The notes: generated by a model not told the origin, from the sequence alone. DNA of 64,000 bases from Arenibacter echinorum (GCF_003259375.1 NZ_QLLN01000006.1:1-64000); one strand, 5' to 3'; positions 1-8,326 are shown, numbered from the stretch's first letter. Translations and numbers: made by a program.

Positions 1-340
1 TCCTATGAAAAGCACTAGTCCAGTTCCTTAAAGTTAATATTTTATTTTTTATCAGTCCATATTGGTGATTTTGGGGTGTTGAATTGTTGGCAACCCTTGT
101 CAGCTTTTTACTTGGTTGTCAATACTTCAACACCATATATAACTTGCTCCGCATCCTATATGTGATCGATCCTAGATTATGAACGTCACCGGCATCTGTA
201 TGATTATAAGTTATAATAAGCCCGGCCACTTGCTATAAAAATGTGATCCCAATTCCTTGGGCCACCCACGTTGTTTTGTGGTACTGGCTTTGAATACTTC
301 GTTGTGAGCTTTGTTATCTGGTTGCTGTTTATCCTTTAGG
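1..340. other. Noncoding left edge: severed repeat left arm and IS110 flank
   Basis: No credible gene is seen here. Positions 126-140 read TCAACACCATATATA, which fits the left-arm pattern YAAC-N3-GTATA of the array elements described below (CAAC at 128-131, three bases, then ATATA). No matching right arm follows; the right half of such an element lies on the far side of the IS110 gene at 1482-1600. I therefore read 126 to about 190 as the left half of an interrupted element. The remaining bases up to the transposase stop would be IS sequence. In the IS1111 branch of the IS110 family a long noncoding right end carries the bridge RNA; whether this stretch does so is not visible by eye. Confidence 0.4.
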
Positions 341-1480
341 TTATTCCAATACCCCTATCACATAAGGGGTCTCCGTCTTTATTACCGCCAGTGTCCTGCT
401 CAGCAGTTTCCTGGCCACCTTTATGATAATGCTCTTTACGTTCTTGCCATGGTGCTTGCGGTAATAGGCCTGCATAACAGGATCCGCCCGTATCGCCTGC
501 CAGGCAGCCTCCACAAAGTAGGACCGGATCAAACGGTGCGCCCTTGGCGTTATCCCCAGTGTCCTATAATTACTTCCGCTCTGGTGCACCCCTGGGGCCA
601 GGCCTACATAGCCCGCCAGATGCTTTACGCTGTTGAACCTCCTCAGGTCCCCCAATTCACAAAGAATGCCGCATGCCACTATCCCTCCGATTCCGGGAAT
701 ACTCCGCAGCAGCATATAATCCTTCTTGTAGTGGACTTTGCAATACCTCCTGAGTTGGGTAGAAACATCGCGCAGTTCCTGATCCACGAAACGAAAAAAA
801 CGCATCCTGCTCTCCAAGGTCGCCTTCGCCGTGGGATATCCAAAGACCAAATCGTCCAACCACTTCCGATACTTGTGGCTCCAATGGTCGTTGTCGAACT
901 CCTCGGGTTCCTTGATACCAAAATAGAGCAACTGCATCTTGATGTAGCTCTTGATCCGCCTATAGTCCTTTACGAGATCGTTGCGCCTACGGAAAAGGCT
1001 CCTGAGCTGTTCCCGTTCCTTCCCTGGTACGTGGATGCTGTCCAGACGACCGTCCTTAAGTTCCCTACTCAGCAATTGAGCATCGATCATATCGGTCTTT
1101 GCATGGAGTTCCCGTCCCTTTCTGTGTACGTCGGCAGGGTTCACCACCATTGAACGCCAACCATAACCCTCAAAGCAACGATGGGCATGGTAACCACAGC
1201 AACCGGCCTCATAGACAACATTGACCTCATGTCCTGCAAAATGTTTGTCTACATACTTTCGTAAAAGTTCCGGATCGGGAGCCATGCTAAAGGATTTGCC
1301 TGAAAAAAGGTCCGTGGAACAATGAATCTTCCAGCTTCGTTTGTGTATATCGATACCAATGAATAACTTAGGTGTGGCAGTAATTTGAGTGTTCATATCT
1401 TTAAGGTTTTAGCTATAATTTAAAGATACTCGACTTACTGCTTTTTCATCGATGCTATAATTAATGGCTGGTTCTCACCT
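190..1480 (-). mobile_element. IS110-family insertion sequence, boundaries approximate
   Basis: The element is defined by the transposase gene on the minus strand plus flanking noncoding DNA. IS110-family elements typically lack long terminal inverted repeats and often make no target duplication, so the ends cannot be read directly. The proposed limits come from the two halves of an attC-like repeat: the left arm at 126-140 and the right half from 1482. That leaves about 1.3 kb, a normal size for this family. Confidence 0.5.
341..1396 (-). CDS. IS110-family transposase (RuvC-like DEDD plus Transposase_20 domain)
   Basis: This 351-residue protein is a full-length IS110/IS1111-type recombinase. 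The N-terminal RuvC-like domain has the four acidic residues of the DEDD site: D16 in GIDIHK, E63 in YEAGCCGY, and D102 and D105 in KTDMIDAQLLS. The C-terminal Transposase_20 region starts near residue 229 (LLRSIPGIGG) and keeps the serine of APGVHQSG (S273), which acts as the nucleophile in this family. Known members are guided by a bridge RNA made from noncoding DNA within the element. The gene is intact, so the element may still be active. It is the only minus-strand gene in the first 32 kb and interrupts the plus-strand cassette-like array. Confidence 0.95.
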   Translation of the reverse strand: MNTQITATPKLFIGIDIHKRSWKIHCSTDLFSGKSFSMAPDPELLRKYVDKHFAGHEVNVVYEAGCCGYHAHRCFEGYGWRSMVVNPADVHRKGRELHAKTDMIDAQLLSRELKDGRLDSIHVPGKEREQLRSLFRRRNDLVKDYRRIKSYIKMQLLYFGIKEPEEFDNDHWSHKYRKWLDDLVFGYPTAKATLESRMRFFRFVDQELRDVSTQLRRYCKVHYKKDYMLLRSIPGIGGIVACGILCELGDLRRFNSVKHLAGYVGLAPGVHQSGSNYRTLGITPRAHRLIRSYFVEAAWQAIRADPVMQAYYRKHHGKNVKSIIIKVARKLLSRTLAVIKTETPYVIGVLE

Positions 1481-1481
1481 A

Positions 1482-1600
1482 CTTACGAAAATCCACCCAC
1501 GCCCAAAAGCGTGGCAGGACGGATTTTCTATTTCGTTTGTATTTGCTAAATTAGGTGGTAAAAACACGCAACAAACCATATACAAACACGTTGGCAATAA
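1482..1600 (+). repeat. attC-like element AR1, right half (left half cut off by IS110)
   Basis: The segment has the right-hand part of the array element: a hairpin CCACGC-CCAAAA-GCGTGG followed by CAGGACGG (about 1495-1522), then ACCATATACAAACACGTTGGCA. The last part fits the right arm TATAC-N6-GTTR, with GTTG near 1589. The hairpin plus CAGGACGG motif recurs in AR14, AR15 and AR17. The matching left arm is found only at 126-140 on the other side of IS110. The following open reading frame starts 8 bases after the right end. Confidence 0.7.
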
Positions 1601-1607
1601 TTTAAAA

Positions 1608-1898
1608 ATGACAAATAGTACTACAAATAAACTTTTACTGATAAACGTAATTCTAATAGTTTTAATGTTTATCGCAAACGAATTTTGGACTGAATTAGGA
1701 CTAACCGATTCGTAAAACATTTATTACGCTTTAATCGGAATTATAATATTCGGAATCAGTACTGGTGGAATTTTTGTCGGAATTAAAGAACTGAAATCGA
1801 AGGGAAATAAAACTCTGATTGGACTAATTGGAAACTCAATTCTGACTTTACTTTTCTTAATTGCTTTTTTCTATATTGCTCTGACAATGGAAAGATAA
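1608..1898 (+). pseudogene. Small membrane protein broken by one in-frame stop
   Basis: Translation from ATG 1608 gives 35 residues with one hydrophobic segment (LLLINVILIVLMFIANEF) and then TAA at 1713-1715. The same frame continues cleanly for 60 codons to TAA 1896-1898. That second part contains two more membrane-like stretches (ALIGIIIFGISTGGIFVGI and LIGNSILTLLFLIAFFYIAL). A single base change would restore a protein of about 96 residues with three membrane segments. The family is not recognised. It lies alone between elements AR1 and AR2, like a one-gene cassette. Sequencing error is the main alternative to a real nonsense mutation. Confidence 0.6.
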
Positions 1899-1935
1899 AT
1901 GAATGATGACTGAATTGAATCTGAATAAAAAACTA

Positions 1936-2070
1936 TTGCCAACACCGTATTTAAAAAATGGCAGAATTTGCGCAAGCCATTTGGTTTGCGCTTTTTTATT
2001 ATCTTCCATCTATCGGAAAAGTATGTTTATTAAAATCAGCTACTTTTCATATACGGAGCCGTTATACCCA
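1936..2070 (+). repeat. attC-like element AR2
   Basis: The left arm is TTGCCAACACCGTATTT (CAAC-ACC-GTATT) and the right arm is CATATACGGAGCCGTTATA (TATAC-GGAGCC-GTTA). Between them lies a strong hairpin, GCGCAAGCC-ATTT-GGTTTGCGC, with one mismatch in nine pairs. The three extra bases on the right side leave unpaired bases when the arms pair, as in integron attC sites. The next gene starts 16 bases after the right end. Confidence 0.7.
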
Positions 2071-2085
2071 ATTAGAACATTATTA

Positions 2086-3264
2086 ATGAGAACAGCTATA
2101 GTTAAAATCATAACCCTAACATTTTCAATTTTAATTATAGTAACGTTATTTGGTTGTAACTCAAAAAATAAAGAGTCTATTAAAGATACTAAAAGGGTAA
2201 CTTCCCAAAATGTTCTTTCCGTTGTGATTGATTCTATTAATTCAGATATAAACAACGGAGATTATGGATTAATTGACCGCTTTATGGTCATTCGAAATGA
2301 CGAGTTATTGGCAGATTACAAATATGAACAGGACTATGAAACCATGGCTCAGAAATATGACACAGTCAATCATCAATTCAATTTCAATAGTACTGATTGG
2401 CATCCATACTACAAGCAAACTGAATTACATACCCTTCAGTCTGTCACCAAAAGCATTACTTCAATCCTTTTAGGTATTGCGTTGGATTTGAATGGGGATT
2501 ATAATGTTAGCAACAAAGCAATGCCTTTATTGACTGGTTATAATACTGACTTTCAAGATAAACAAAAGCAAAATATATCTATTGAAGATTTATTGACTAT
2601 GAGAAGTGGATTACAATGGAATGAAGAAACCGATCATAATGATACTACAAATGACTGTTTTAGGCTGGAATCAAGTGACAACTGGATAGAGTATGTATTG
2701 AGCAAACCTATGGATACTATACCGGGAACAAAATTCGTGTATAATGGTGGAGCAACTGTACTTCTAGGTAAAATCGTTAGAACCATTACGGGCAAACGAA
2801 TTGACGATTGGGCAGAAGAAAAATTATTTGAGCCACTCGGCATTACGGATTACTATTGGAAAGAAACGCCTTATGGAGAAATTGATACAGAAGGAGGTTT
2901 ATATCTTAAGGCAGAAGACTTGGCTAAAATTGGTATATTGTTTTTGAACAAAGGGAAATGGAATGACAAACAAATTGTATCAGAAAGTTGGGTCAATACA
3001 TCCACGAGCCCTTTAATCAAAGACGTAAAACCTGAATGGCGACGTGATATGGGATATGGCTATCAATGGTGGATTCCGGAATACACTAATAAAGGTGAAT
3101 CCAGTATTTATGCAGGCAATGGATATGGTGGACAGTATTTAATGATGGCACCTGAATACAATTTAATAATCATCTTTAATGGCTGGAATATTAATGATGA
3201 GCCTGAAAAGTCGACTTGGAGAGTTTTACAAGACAGAATAATCCCTACACTTAAGAATAAATAA
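2086..3264 (+). CDS. Serine hydrolase of the beta-lactamase / penicillin-binding protein family, lipoprotein
   Basis: This 392-residue protein belongs to the beta-lactamase-like serine hydrolases (PF00144-type), which act on peptides or esters and are often not true beta-lactamases. The catalytic SxxK is S119-V-T-K122, and a Y219-N-G stands where the family has the second motif. A C-terminal NGYGGQY replaces the usual HxG. The start at ATG 2086 is chosen because it gives a lipoprotein signal with the lipobox LFGC (C24). The upstream in-frame ATG at 1903 would run through repeat AR2. Lipidation suggests an envelope location. The gene is alone between AR2 and AR3, and its stop codon (3262-3264) overlaps the left arm of AR3. 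Confidence 0.88.
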   Translation: MRTAIVKIITLTFSILIIVTLFGCNSKNKESIKDTKRVTSQNVLSVVIDSINSDINNGDYGLIDRFMVIRNDELLADYKYEQDYETMAQKYDTVNHQFNFNSTDWHPYYKQTELHTLQSVTKSITSILLGIALDLNGDYNVSNKAMPLLTGYNTDFQDKQKQNISIEDLLTMRSGLQWNEETDHNDTTNDCFRLESSDNWIEYVLSKPMDTIPGTKFVYNGGATVLLGKIVRTITGKRIDDWAEEKLFEPLGITDYYWKETPYGEIDTEGGLYLKAEDLAKIGILFLNKGKWNDKQIVSESWVNTSTSPLIKDVKPEWRRDMGYGYQWWIPEYTNKGESSIYAGNGYGGQYLMMAPEYNLIIIFNGWNINDEPEKSTWRVLQDRIIPTLKNK

Positions 3265-3400
3265 CTGGGTATAAGAATGACTATAAGTAATTGGTTGTCC
3301 TCGTCTATTTTGGAGATTCCTGCGGAATTTCCAACTTGGCGTGTACTTTAAAAGTTAATCGCAAAACCACGCAACTAACCAAAGCCGAGACGTTGTACGT
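3262..3400 (+). repeat. attC-like element AR3
   Basis: The left arm is ATAACTGGGTATAAG (TAAC-TGG-GTATA) and shares its TAA with the stop codon of the serine hydrolase. The right end is GAGACGTTGTACG (GTTG near 3392). The inner part has an imperfect inverted repeat (GGAGATTCCTGCGGAATTTCC). The L' box of the right side is less clear than in AR2. Confidence 0.6.
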
Positions 3401-3410
3401 AATATAATTA

Positions 3411-4916
3411 ATGATGAAAAAGAATTTGATCTACTATTTCACGCTGCTAGTTTTCTTTAGCTATAATTATGATTCTATCGCTCAAAGTCAAGATCGGAAT
3501 AACTCCTTGGTTCTAAATAAGGCGACTCAAAAGCAACTAAAGGAATATGATAGTTTTTTCGTAGAAAATCATAAAAGACATATCAATGAGTTAGTTGAAC
3601 TGATTGCCATCCCGACCATGTCGATGCAACCAGAAAACAAGCCAGAACTCAAAAAAGCTGCAGACTTACTTAAAGACATGCTCCATACCATTGGTATGGA
3701 AAACACAGAAGTGTATTTCACCAATGAATTGCCAGTAGTTACTGCCACCTATACACGCCACAAAAGGCAACCTACCATCCTTTTTTATGGGCATTTTGAT
3801 GTGCAACCTGTCAATAAAGAACGTTGGAAAAGCGACCCATTTAGTGCAGAAATAAGAGATGAAAGGCTTTATGGAAGAGGAGCCACCGATGACAAGGGGC
3901 CTATTATTGCTTTAATTAGCGCAATAGAAGGATTGATAAAAGTGGATGGCAATCTTCCTGTCAACATCAAGCTACTATTGGATGGTGGCGAAGAAATGGG
4001 GAGTCCACATTTACCAATATGGTTAGCTTCAAATCAAGACTGGCTAAGTGACATTGATTTTGGAGTTAATGTAGATGCCATGATGAATAATGACAACCAA
4101 GGAATGATGTGGAAAGGACTACGAGGAGCCGCAGACCTTGAAGTCACTATTACTTCGGCAAATACCGATTTGCACTCAGGTATCTACGGAGGTGTTGCAC
4201 CAAATGCTGCTTTAGCAGCTTCTAAAGTGATTGCTTCCCTTTGGAATAAAGATGGATCAATAGCTATTAAAGGATTTTATGATGGCCTAAGGCAATATTC
4301 TGAAAAAGAACGAAAGGAAATTGCTGCTGTTGTAGACCAAGATCAACAAGCTAAGGATTTAAAGAAATTTGGCATCGACCAATGGATCGGAGAGAGAGAA
4401 TACTCCTTTTATGAGCGTCCTTGGATTCGTACCTCAGTAGACATTACAGGGTTTAAAGCTGGTTATACTCAAGGTAAGGCCTCTATTATACCTCACACTG
4501 CTTGGTTCAGAATGTTGGCAAGGACGGGGCCCGACCATGATCCTAAAGAAGTATTGGAAATGCTTAAAAAACACGTCAAAGATAGTCTCCCATGGGGATT
4601 GAAAGTGGATTTCAAAGAAAGTGTGATGGGCACTGCACCTGTTTTCGATGAAAGTGATTTGGGCTTTAGAATAGGCAAACAAGTATTAACAGACTTTTTC
4701 GGGACCCCACCGATCATACTTTATATTGGAGGTACCGTGCCGGCCCTATCGTCTATTCCCGATGGTGGTGGCCCAAATTTAGTTTCCGTAGGCTTTCAAA
4801 GGGGTGATGAAAATTTTCATGCTGACAATGAATATATGCGTATTGAGAGTTTCAAGAAAGGTCAGCGTATATACGTGAACTTGCTTCATGCATTTGTGAA
4901 TCAATTGAATGAATAA
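3411..4916 (+). CDS. M20-family metallodipeptidase, exported
   Basis: This 501-residue protein has an N-terminal signal peptide of about 25 residues and a complete M20 peptidase core. Zinc-site residues are visible: H128 and D130 in FYGHFDVQ, D160 in GRGATDDKG, and the catalytic and metal glutamates E194-E195 in DGGEEMGS. The GRGATDDKGP version is typical of the dipeptidase branch (carnosinase-like and CNDP-like) rather than ArgE. It probably hydrolyses dipeptides or short peptides in the periplasm. Two ATGs stand in tandem; the first is used here and the second would shorten the protein by one residue. It is the only gene between AR3 and AR4. Confidence 0.9.
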   Translation: MMKKNLIYYFTLLVFFSYNYDSIAQSQDRNNSLVLNKATQKQLKEYDSFFVENHKRHINELVELIAIPTMSMQPENKPELKKAADLLKDMLHTIGMENTEVYFTNELPVVTATYTRHKRQPTILFYGHFDVQPVNKERWKSDPFSAEIRDERLYGRGATDDKGPIIALISAIEGLIKVDGNLPVNIKLLLDGGEEMGSPHLPIWLASNQDWLSDIDFGVNVDAMMNNDNQGMMWKGLRGAADLEVTITSANTDLHSGIYGGVAPNAALAASKVIASLWNKDGSIAIKGFYDGLRQYSEKERKEIAAVVDQDQQAKDLKKFGIDQWIGEREYSFYERPWIRTSVDITGFKAGYTQGKASIIPHTAWFRMLARTGPDHDPKEVLEMLKKHVKDSLPWGLKVDFKESVMGTAPVFDESDLGFRIGKQVLTDFFGTPPIILYIGGTVPALSSIPDGGGPNLVSVGFQRGDENFHADNEYMRIESFKKGQRIYVNLLHAFVNQLNE

Positions 4917-4922
4917 ATACTA

Positions 4923-4995
4923 CTTACAACAAAGTATATGAGTTCATAGCACCCTAAGGGATGCAACATTTAATATACACGAACCGTTGGCAACA
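4923..4995 (+). repeat. attC-like element AR4 (short form)
   Basis: The left arm is CTTACAACAAAGTATATG (CAAC-AAA-GTATA). The right arm is ATATACACGAACCGTTGGCA (TATAC-N7-GTTG). The centre is only a short GCACCCTAAGGGATGC-like hairpin, so the whole element is about 73 bp, half the usual length. The next gene starts 18 bases downstream. Confidence 0.6.
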
Positions 4996-5012
4996 ATTAA
5001 ACCAATCGAAAA

Positions 5013-5948
5013 ATGAACAATATTACGAGAAATCAAATTTTATTATCCTTTTTCGTTTCCTTGCTGATGGTGAGTTGTCAATATAAACAAAGCACAGAAG
5101 AACGTTCAGAAAACACTACTTCAGACCAAATAGAAAGCACATCAAGTAAATCTGAAAAAGAAATAAAAGCTATACTGGAAAGGATCTTGGCTGCAGTTGG
5201 AAACCGGGATGCTCAAGAATTGGATGACCTGAGTTTCGACCAGGCCAATATCGCATATACGTATCCGAAGGATGGACAATGGCAGCATAAAGAGATGACT
5301 ATTGACTCGTATTTGCAAACCATCCGAGATATGAAAGATCCAAAGCCTATTTTAGAATCCGCCAATTCGTATAAGATAAATATAACCGAAGATCGATTGG
5401 CCTCAATAATAATGCCTACCGTCATTTCAAAATTCGGTGTTGCCAGTAGCAATGAGGTTAATCATGCTATAATGATGAAAGACAGTGACCAATGGAAACT
5501 GTTAAGTATTTCATGGACCGCTCACCGTATTCCCGAAGAAGAAAGAGAATTCGACTTAAATCTCTATGCACATAACTATGCACAAGTCTGGGGAAGTAAC
5601 CGACCTGAGTTTGTTGCTATGTTTTATGCTGAAGACGGTTCATTACAAGTGAATGACGGAGAACCTGCCGTTGGTAGAAATGCCATTACAAATGTTGCTA
5701 AAGGATTTATGGACGCTTTTCCTGATATGATTGTTTCAATGGATAGTCTAATTACTAAATCGGACAAAAAACGATTCTATTGGACACTGACTGGAACAAA
5801 TGACGTACCAAATGGAACTGGTAAGAAAGTTAAAATTAGTGGATTTGAAGAATGGATATTAAATGATGATGGATTAATCCAAGAATCAAAAGGCCATTTT
5901 GATGAAAAAGAATACAAGCGACAACTTGAATTTGGAACGGATAAATAA
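5013..5948 (+). CDS. Lipoprotein with SnoaL / NTF2-like domains
   Basis: The 311-residue product begins with a lipoprotein signal ending at LMVSC. The mature part contains two stretches that look like SnoaL/DUF4440 alpha-beta cones, at about 45-170 and 180-300. The second has the typical helix and strand pattern VGRNAITNVAKGFMDAFPDM followed by a strand reading FYWTLTGTNDVPNGTGKKVKISGFEEW. Proteins of this group bind small hydrophobic ligands or act as isomerases; no function can be assigned here. It is a one-gene unit between AR4 and AR5. Confidence 0.75.
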   Translation: MNNITRNQILLSFFVSLLMVSCQYKQSTEERSENTTSDQIESTSSKSEKEIKAILERILAAVGNRDAQELDDLSFDQANIAYTYPKDGQWQHKEMTIDSYLQTIRDMKDPKPILESANSYKINITEDRLASIIMPTVISKFGVASSNEVNHAIMMKDSDQWKLLSISWTAHRIPEEEREFDLNLYAHNYAQVWGSNRPEFVAMFYAEDGSLQVNDGEPAVGRNAITNVAKGFMDAFPDMIVSMDSLITKSDKKRFYWTLTGTNDVPNGTGKKVKISGFEEWILNDDGLIQESKGHFDEKEYKRQLEFGTDK

Positions 5949-5954
5949 TAACTA

Positions 5955-6090
5955 CAGCCAACAATGTATATTTAAAATAGGCGGAACAATGTTGAAACAC
6001 AGCTTTTGACTCATATCAAAGTTTGCGATTAACCGAATGTACAGTGCTTCGTAACCGCTTTCTTTTCATATACTTAAGGTTGGCAGTAAG
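5955..6090 (+). repeat. attC-like element AR5
   Basis: The left arm is CAGCCAACAATGTATATT (CAAC-AAT-GTATA). The right arm is TCATATACTTAAGGTTGGCA (TATAC-N5-GTTG). The element is about 135 bp long. The next gene starts 27 bases after the right end. Confidence 0.68.
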
Positions 6091-6116
6091 CATGAACAAA
6101 CACTACAACAAACACA

Positions 6117-6629
6117 ATGAGACTTCCACCATACGACAAATTTCCAAGTATTTCGGGCGACAAAATATTGTTGCGACAAATTCAATTTTCCGACATCAAT
6201 GACATTATTGAAATTTCATTCTACGACTCTATTCAAGCTACAACATTGACACAAGCAATAGAAATGCAAGCCAAAATAAATGTGGACTACAGTAACGGAA
6301 ATTCAATACACTGGGGTATTGCAGACAAATTAACAAATAAGATTGTTGGAACATGCGGTTATTATCGTGGACTTGACAAAGGCGAAGGAGAACTGGGTTG
6401 TGTTTTATTACCTCAATACCGTGGACAAGGATATATGACTTTGGCAATGTTATTAGCAATTGAATTTGGACTAAATAATATTGGACTAAAACGCATTTGG
6501 GCTATAACAACTAAACAAAACGAAAAAGCAATAAAACTAATTGAGAAACTTAACTTTATTAAAATTGCAGATGTGGAGGACAATGAAGTAGAATACGAAT
6601 TAAGACAAGATTTAAATCTAGCAGATTAA
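6117..6629 (+). CDS. GNAT-family N-acetyltransferase
   Basis: The 170-residue protein matches the RimJ/RimL-type GNAT fold. It starts with a strand reading ILLRQIQFSDIND. The acetyl-CoA pyrophosphate loop is QYRGQGYM at 100-107, followed by a long helix and the C-terminal block NEKAIKLIEKLNFIK. It would transfer an acetyl group from acetyl-CoA to an amine; the substrate (amino-sugar, peptide N-terminus or antibiotic) is not indicated. The gene is alone between AR5 and AR6, a common cargo type in mobile cassettes. Confidence 0.88.
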   Translation: MRLPPYDKFPSISGDKILLRQIQFSDINDIIEISFYDSIQATTLTQAIEMQAKINVDYSNGNSIHWGIADKLTNKIVGTCGYYRGLDKGEGELGCVLLPQYRGQGYMTLAMLLAIEFGLNNIGLKRIWAITTKQNEKAIKLIEKLNFIKIADVEDNEVEYELRQDLNLAD

Positions 6630-6643
6630 TGGATAAAATGCCT

Positions 6644-6780
6644 ACCGCTAACAGGTGTTTGGCTCAATGGCGGGTGACGTGGTTAATTTAACATTCTGCC
6701 TCGCATCAATTTTTGTGCTATATTGACAGTTATGTGCTCTGAAATCCGCCACTGCACCAACCGCCGAAAAGTTAGCATAT
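6644..6780 (+). repeat. attC-like element AR6
   Basis: This is one of the clearest elements. The left arm GCTAAC-AGGT-GTTTGGCTCAATGGCGG pairs with the right arm, whose reverse complement begins GCTAAC, has an eight-base gap, and continues GGTTGGTGCAGTGGCGG. The inner block agrees at 14 of 17 positions. The right side therefore carries four more unpaired bases than the left, the asymmetry expected of an attC site. The right end GTTAGCA is at 6771-6777. Confidence 0.72.
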
Positions 6781-6803
6781 ATACTAGTACAATTTTAAAC
6801 TAA

Positions 6804-7034
6804 TTCAAAAAACTGAAAGACTTTTTTGTAAATACGATAGACACCTATCCAATCTATACGGGAATATTATTTTTACTGCTAGGAATTTTAATCTTTGCGT
6901 ATCAGATTAATAAAAATGAAACATTCAATATGAACAAGCACGGACTTGCTTCATGGAAAGCTTTTGTAAATACCTGGGGAGTTGCAATCATGTTAACACT
7001 TTGGGGAATAATTTTGATTATAAGAAATTATTAA
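6804..7034 (+). pseudogene. Small two-helix membrane protein without a usable start codon
   Basis: After a stop at 6801-6803 the frame stays open for 76 codons and ends at TAA 7032-7034, four bases before the next start. The translation has two membrane segments (YTGILFLLLGILIFAYQI and TWGVAIMLTLWGIILII) and reads as a normal small membrane protein. No ATG, GTG or TTG precedes the first helix. The only candidate is CTG at 6813; the next in-frame ATG lies between the helices. Either the start codon has mutated or CTG is used. It shares a unit with the SRPBCC gene that follows. Confidence 0.45.
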
Positions 7035-7037
7035 TTT

Positions 7038-7502
7038 ATGCCAAGAATCGAATTGCGAACAGAAATAAATGCACCTAAAGAAATTGTTTTCGACCTATCT
7101 CGGAGTATTGACTTGCATAAAATCTCAACACAACACACAAATGAAGAGGCCATTGATGGAATTACAACTGGCCTAATTGGACTGAACGAATCTGTCACTT
7201 GGAAAGCCAAACACTTTGGGATTTATCAAAATCTTACATCAAAAGTGACTGAGTTTGACCGACCAAACTATTTTGCAGACGAAATGGTTAAAGGTGCTTT
7301 CAAAAGTTTTAAACACGAACATCATTTTACGGACTTAAATCAAGGAACTCTAATGACGGACTTTTTTGAATACGAGTCACCAACAGGTATCTTAGGAAAG
7401 TTAGCGGACAAGTTGTTTCTCAAAAAGTATATGATGGATTTGCTCGAAAAACGCAATCAAACCATAAAAGAGTTTGCTGAGCGGACAATTGGAAAAAAGT
7501 AA
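7038..7502 (+). CDS. SRPBCC-family protein (polyketide cyclase / START-like fold)
   Basis: This 154-residue protein has the SRPBCC signature: an opening strand IELRTEINAPKEIVFDLSRSID, a central GLNESVTWKAKHFG strand pair, and a long C-terminal helix LLEKRNQTIKEFAE. Such proteins form a deep hydrophobic cavity and bind or modify small lipids and aromatic compounds; no catalytic residue can be named. It follows the start-less membrane ORF by three bases, so the two were probably co-expressed. The unit is bounded by AR6 and AR7. Confidence 0.82.
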   Translation: MPRIELRTEINAPKEIVFDLSRSIDLHKISTQHTNEEAIDGITTGLIGLNESVTWKAKHFGIYQNLTSKVTEFDRPNYFADEMVKGAFKSFKHEHHFTDLNQGTLMTDFFEYESPTGILGKLADKLFLKKYMMDLLEKRNQTIKEFAERTIGKK

Positions 7503-7523
7503 TTCCGGAATAAAAAGTAAGTA

Positions 7524-7660
7524 TGCTAACACGGTGTATAATTAATTGCGGTCAGAATTTCCACTTGGAAATTCTCGCAATCAATTATCTTTAGCGTACG
7601 GGCGGACATTTTCCGTTGGAAAAGTCCGCATCTAACCATAAACTAGACCGTTGTAAGTAA
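7524..7660 (+). repeat. attC-like element AR7
   Basis: The left arm is TGCTAACACGGTGTATAATT (TAAC-N5-GTATA). The right arm is ACCATAAACTAGACCGTTGT (ATAAAC-TAGACC-GTTG). Two internal hairpins are visible: AGAATTTCC-ACTT-GGAAATTCT and GCGGACATTTTCCGTTGGAAAAGTCCGC. The next gene starts at the TTG at 7685. Confidence 0.7.
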
Positions 7661-7684
7661 TTTAAACCATAATCACCACAAACA

Positions 7685-8248
7685 TTGGAAAAATTAAAAG
7701 CATACTTCATTCAAGCTGGGTTTAGCGAAATTGATGTTGAAAAAATAACCAACGTCTTTCATTTCAAACAATTTAATAAAGGTGATTTTTTTATTAAAGA
7801 GGGAAAAATTACCAATCAACTCGCATTTATAGATGAAGGTTCTTTTCAATATTATTCCTTGTCAAAAGGAGAGGAACGCACTACCTACATTGCGCTTCAA
7901 AACTCTTTTGTCGCATCACTTTTAAGTTATTTGAGAGAAATACCTTCAAGGGAAAATATAAGAGCCTTAACAAAAGCTACCTTGTGGATTATTGACAAAA
8001 AAAATGTAGTTAAACTGCAAAATGAAGTTCCTGCATTTAAGGAATTTTATATTGGCCTTATAGAATGGCAAATTTGCTGTATCGACAAAAGCAAGTTTGA
8101 CCTACTGACGCTTACGGCGGACGAGCGTTATAAAAAACTAATGGAAGAAGAACCTGAAATTTTACAGCAAATACCTTTGCAATACATCGCATCAATGATG
8201 GGAATTACACAAAGACATTTGAGTAGATTACGAAAAAATATTTGCTAA
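7685..8248 (+). CDS. Crp/Fnr-family transcription regulator 1
   Basis: The 187-residue protein has a cyclic-nucleotide-binding-like beta-roll (about 20-115, with FNKGDFFIKEGKITNQLAFIDEGSF) and a short C-terminal helix-turn-helix. That helix-turn-helix is YIASMMGITQRHLSRLRKN, with which the chain ends. The conserved cAMP-contact residues of E. coli Crp are absent, as in most Bacteroidota members of this type. The start is TTG at 7685; no ATG fits. A 16-bp dyad lies 10 bases after its stop in the promoter of the next gene, so it probably controls the genes that follow. It opens a multi-gene unit between AR7 and AR8. Confidence 0.88.
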   Translation: MEKLKAYFIQAGFSEIDVEKITNVFHFKQFNKGDFFIKEGKITNQLAFIDEGSFQYYSLSKGEERTTYIALQNSFVASLLSYLREIPSRENIRALTKATLWIIDKKNVVKLQNEVPAFKEFYIGLIEWQICCIDKSKFDLLTLTADERYKKLMEEEPEILQQIPLQYIASMMGITQRHLSRLRKNIC

Positions 8249-8257
8249 AAAGTAGTT

Positions 8258-8302
8258 TTGGACATTTGTCCAATAAAAACAACATTACTTGAAGCAATTT
8301 TG
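8258..8302 (+). promoter_or_regulatory. Crp/Fnr operator and promoter for the gene at 8327
   Basis: A perfect dyad TTGGACA-TT-TGTCCAA occupies 8258-8273. A -7 box of the Bacteroidota type, CAATTTTG (consensus TAnnTTTG), lies at 8295-8302. From dyad start to -7 start is 37 bp, which places the dyad centre near -41.5 if transcription starts about five bases after the box. The same spacing is found behind regulators 2, 3 and 5. Confidence 0.65.
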
Positions 8303-8326
8303 CATCATCATTTTAAATAAAAAGAT

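Noticed and set aside
311-1153. 280-codon plus-strand open frame
   Set aside because: It lies antisense to the intact IS110 transposase gene, has atypical composition and no recognisable family.
1903-2085. Upstream 61-codon extension of the serine hydrolase gene
   Set aside because: It would be translated from repeat AR2; the start at 2086 gives a proper lipoprotein signal.
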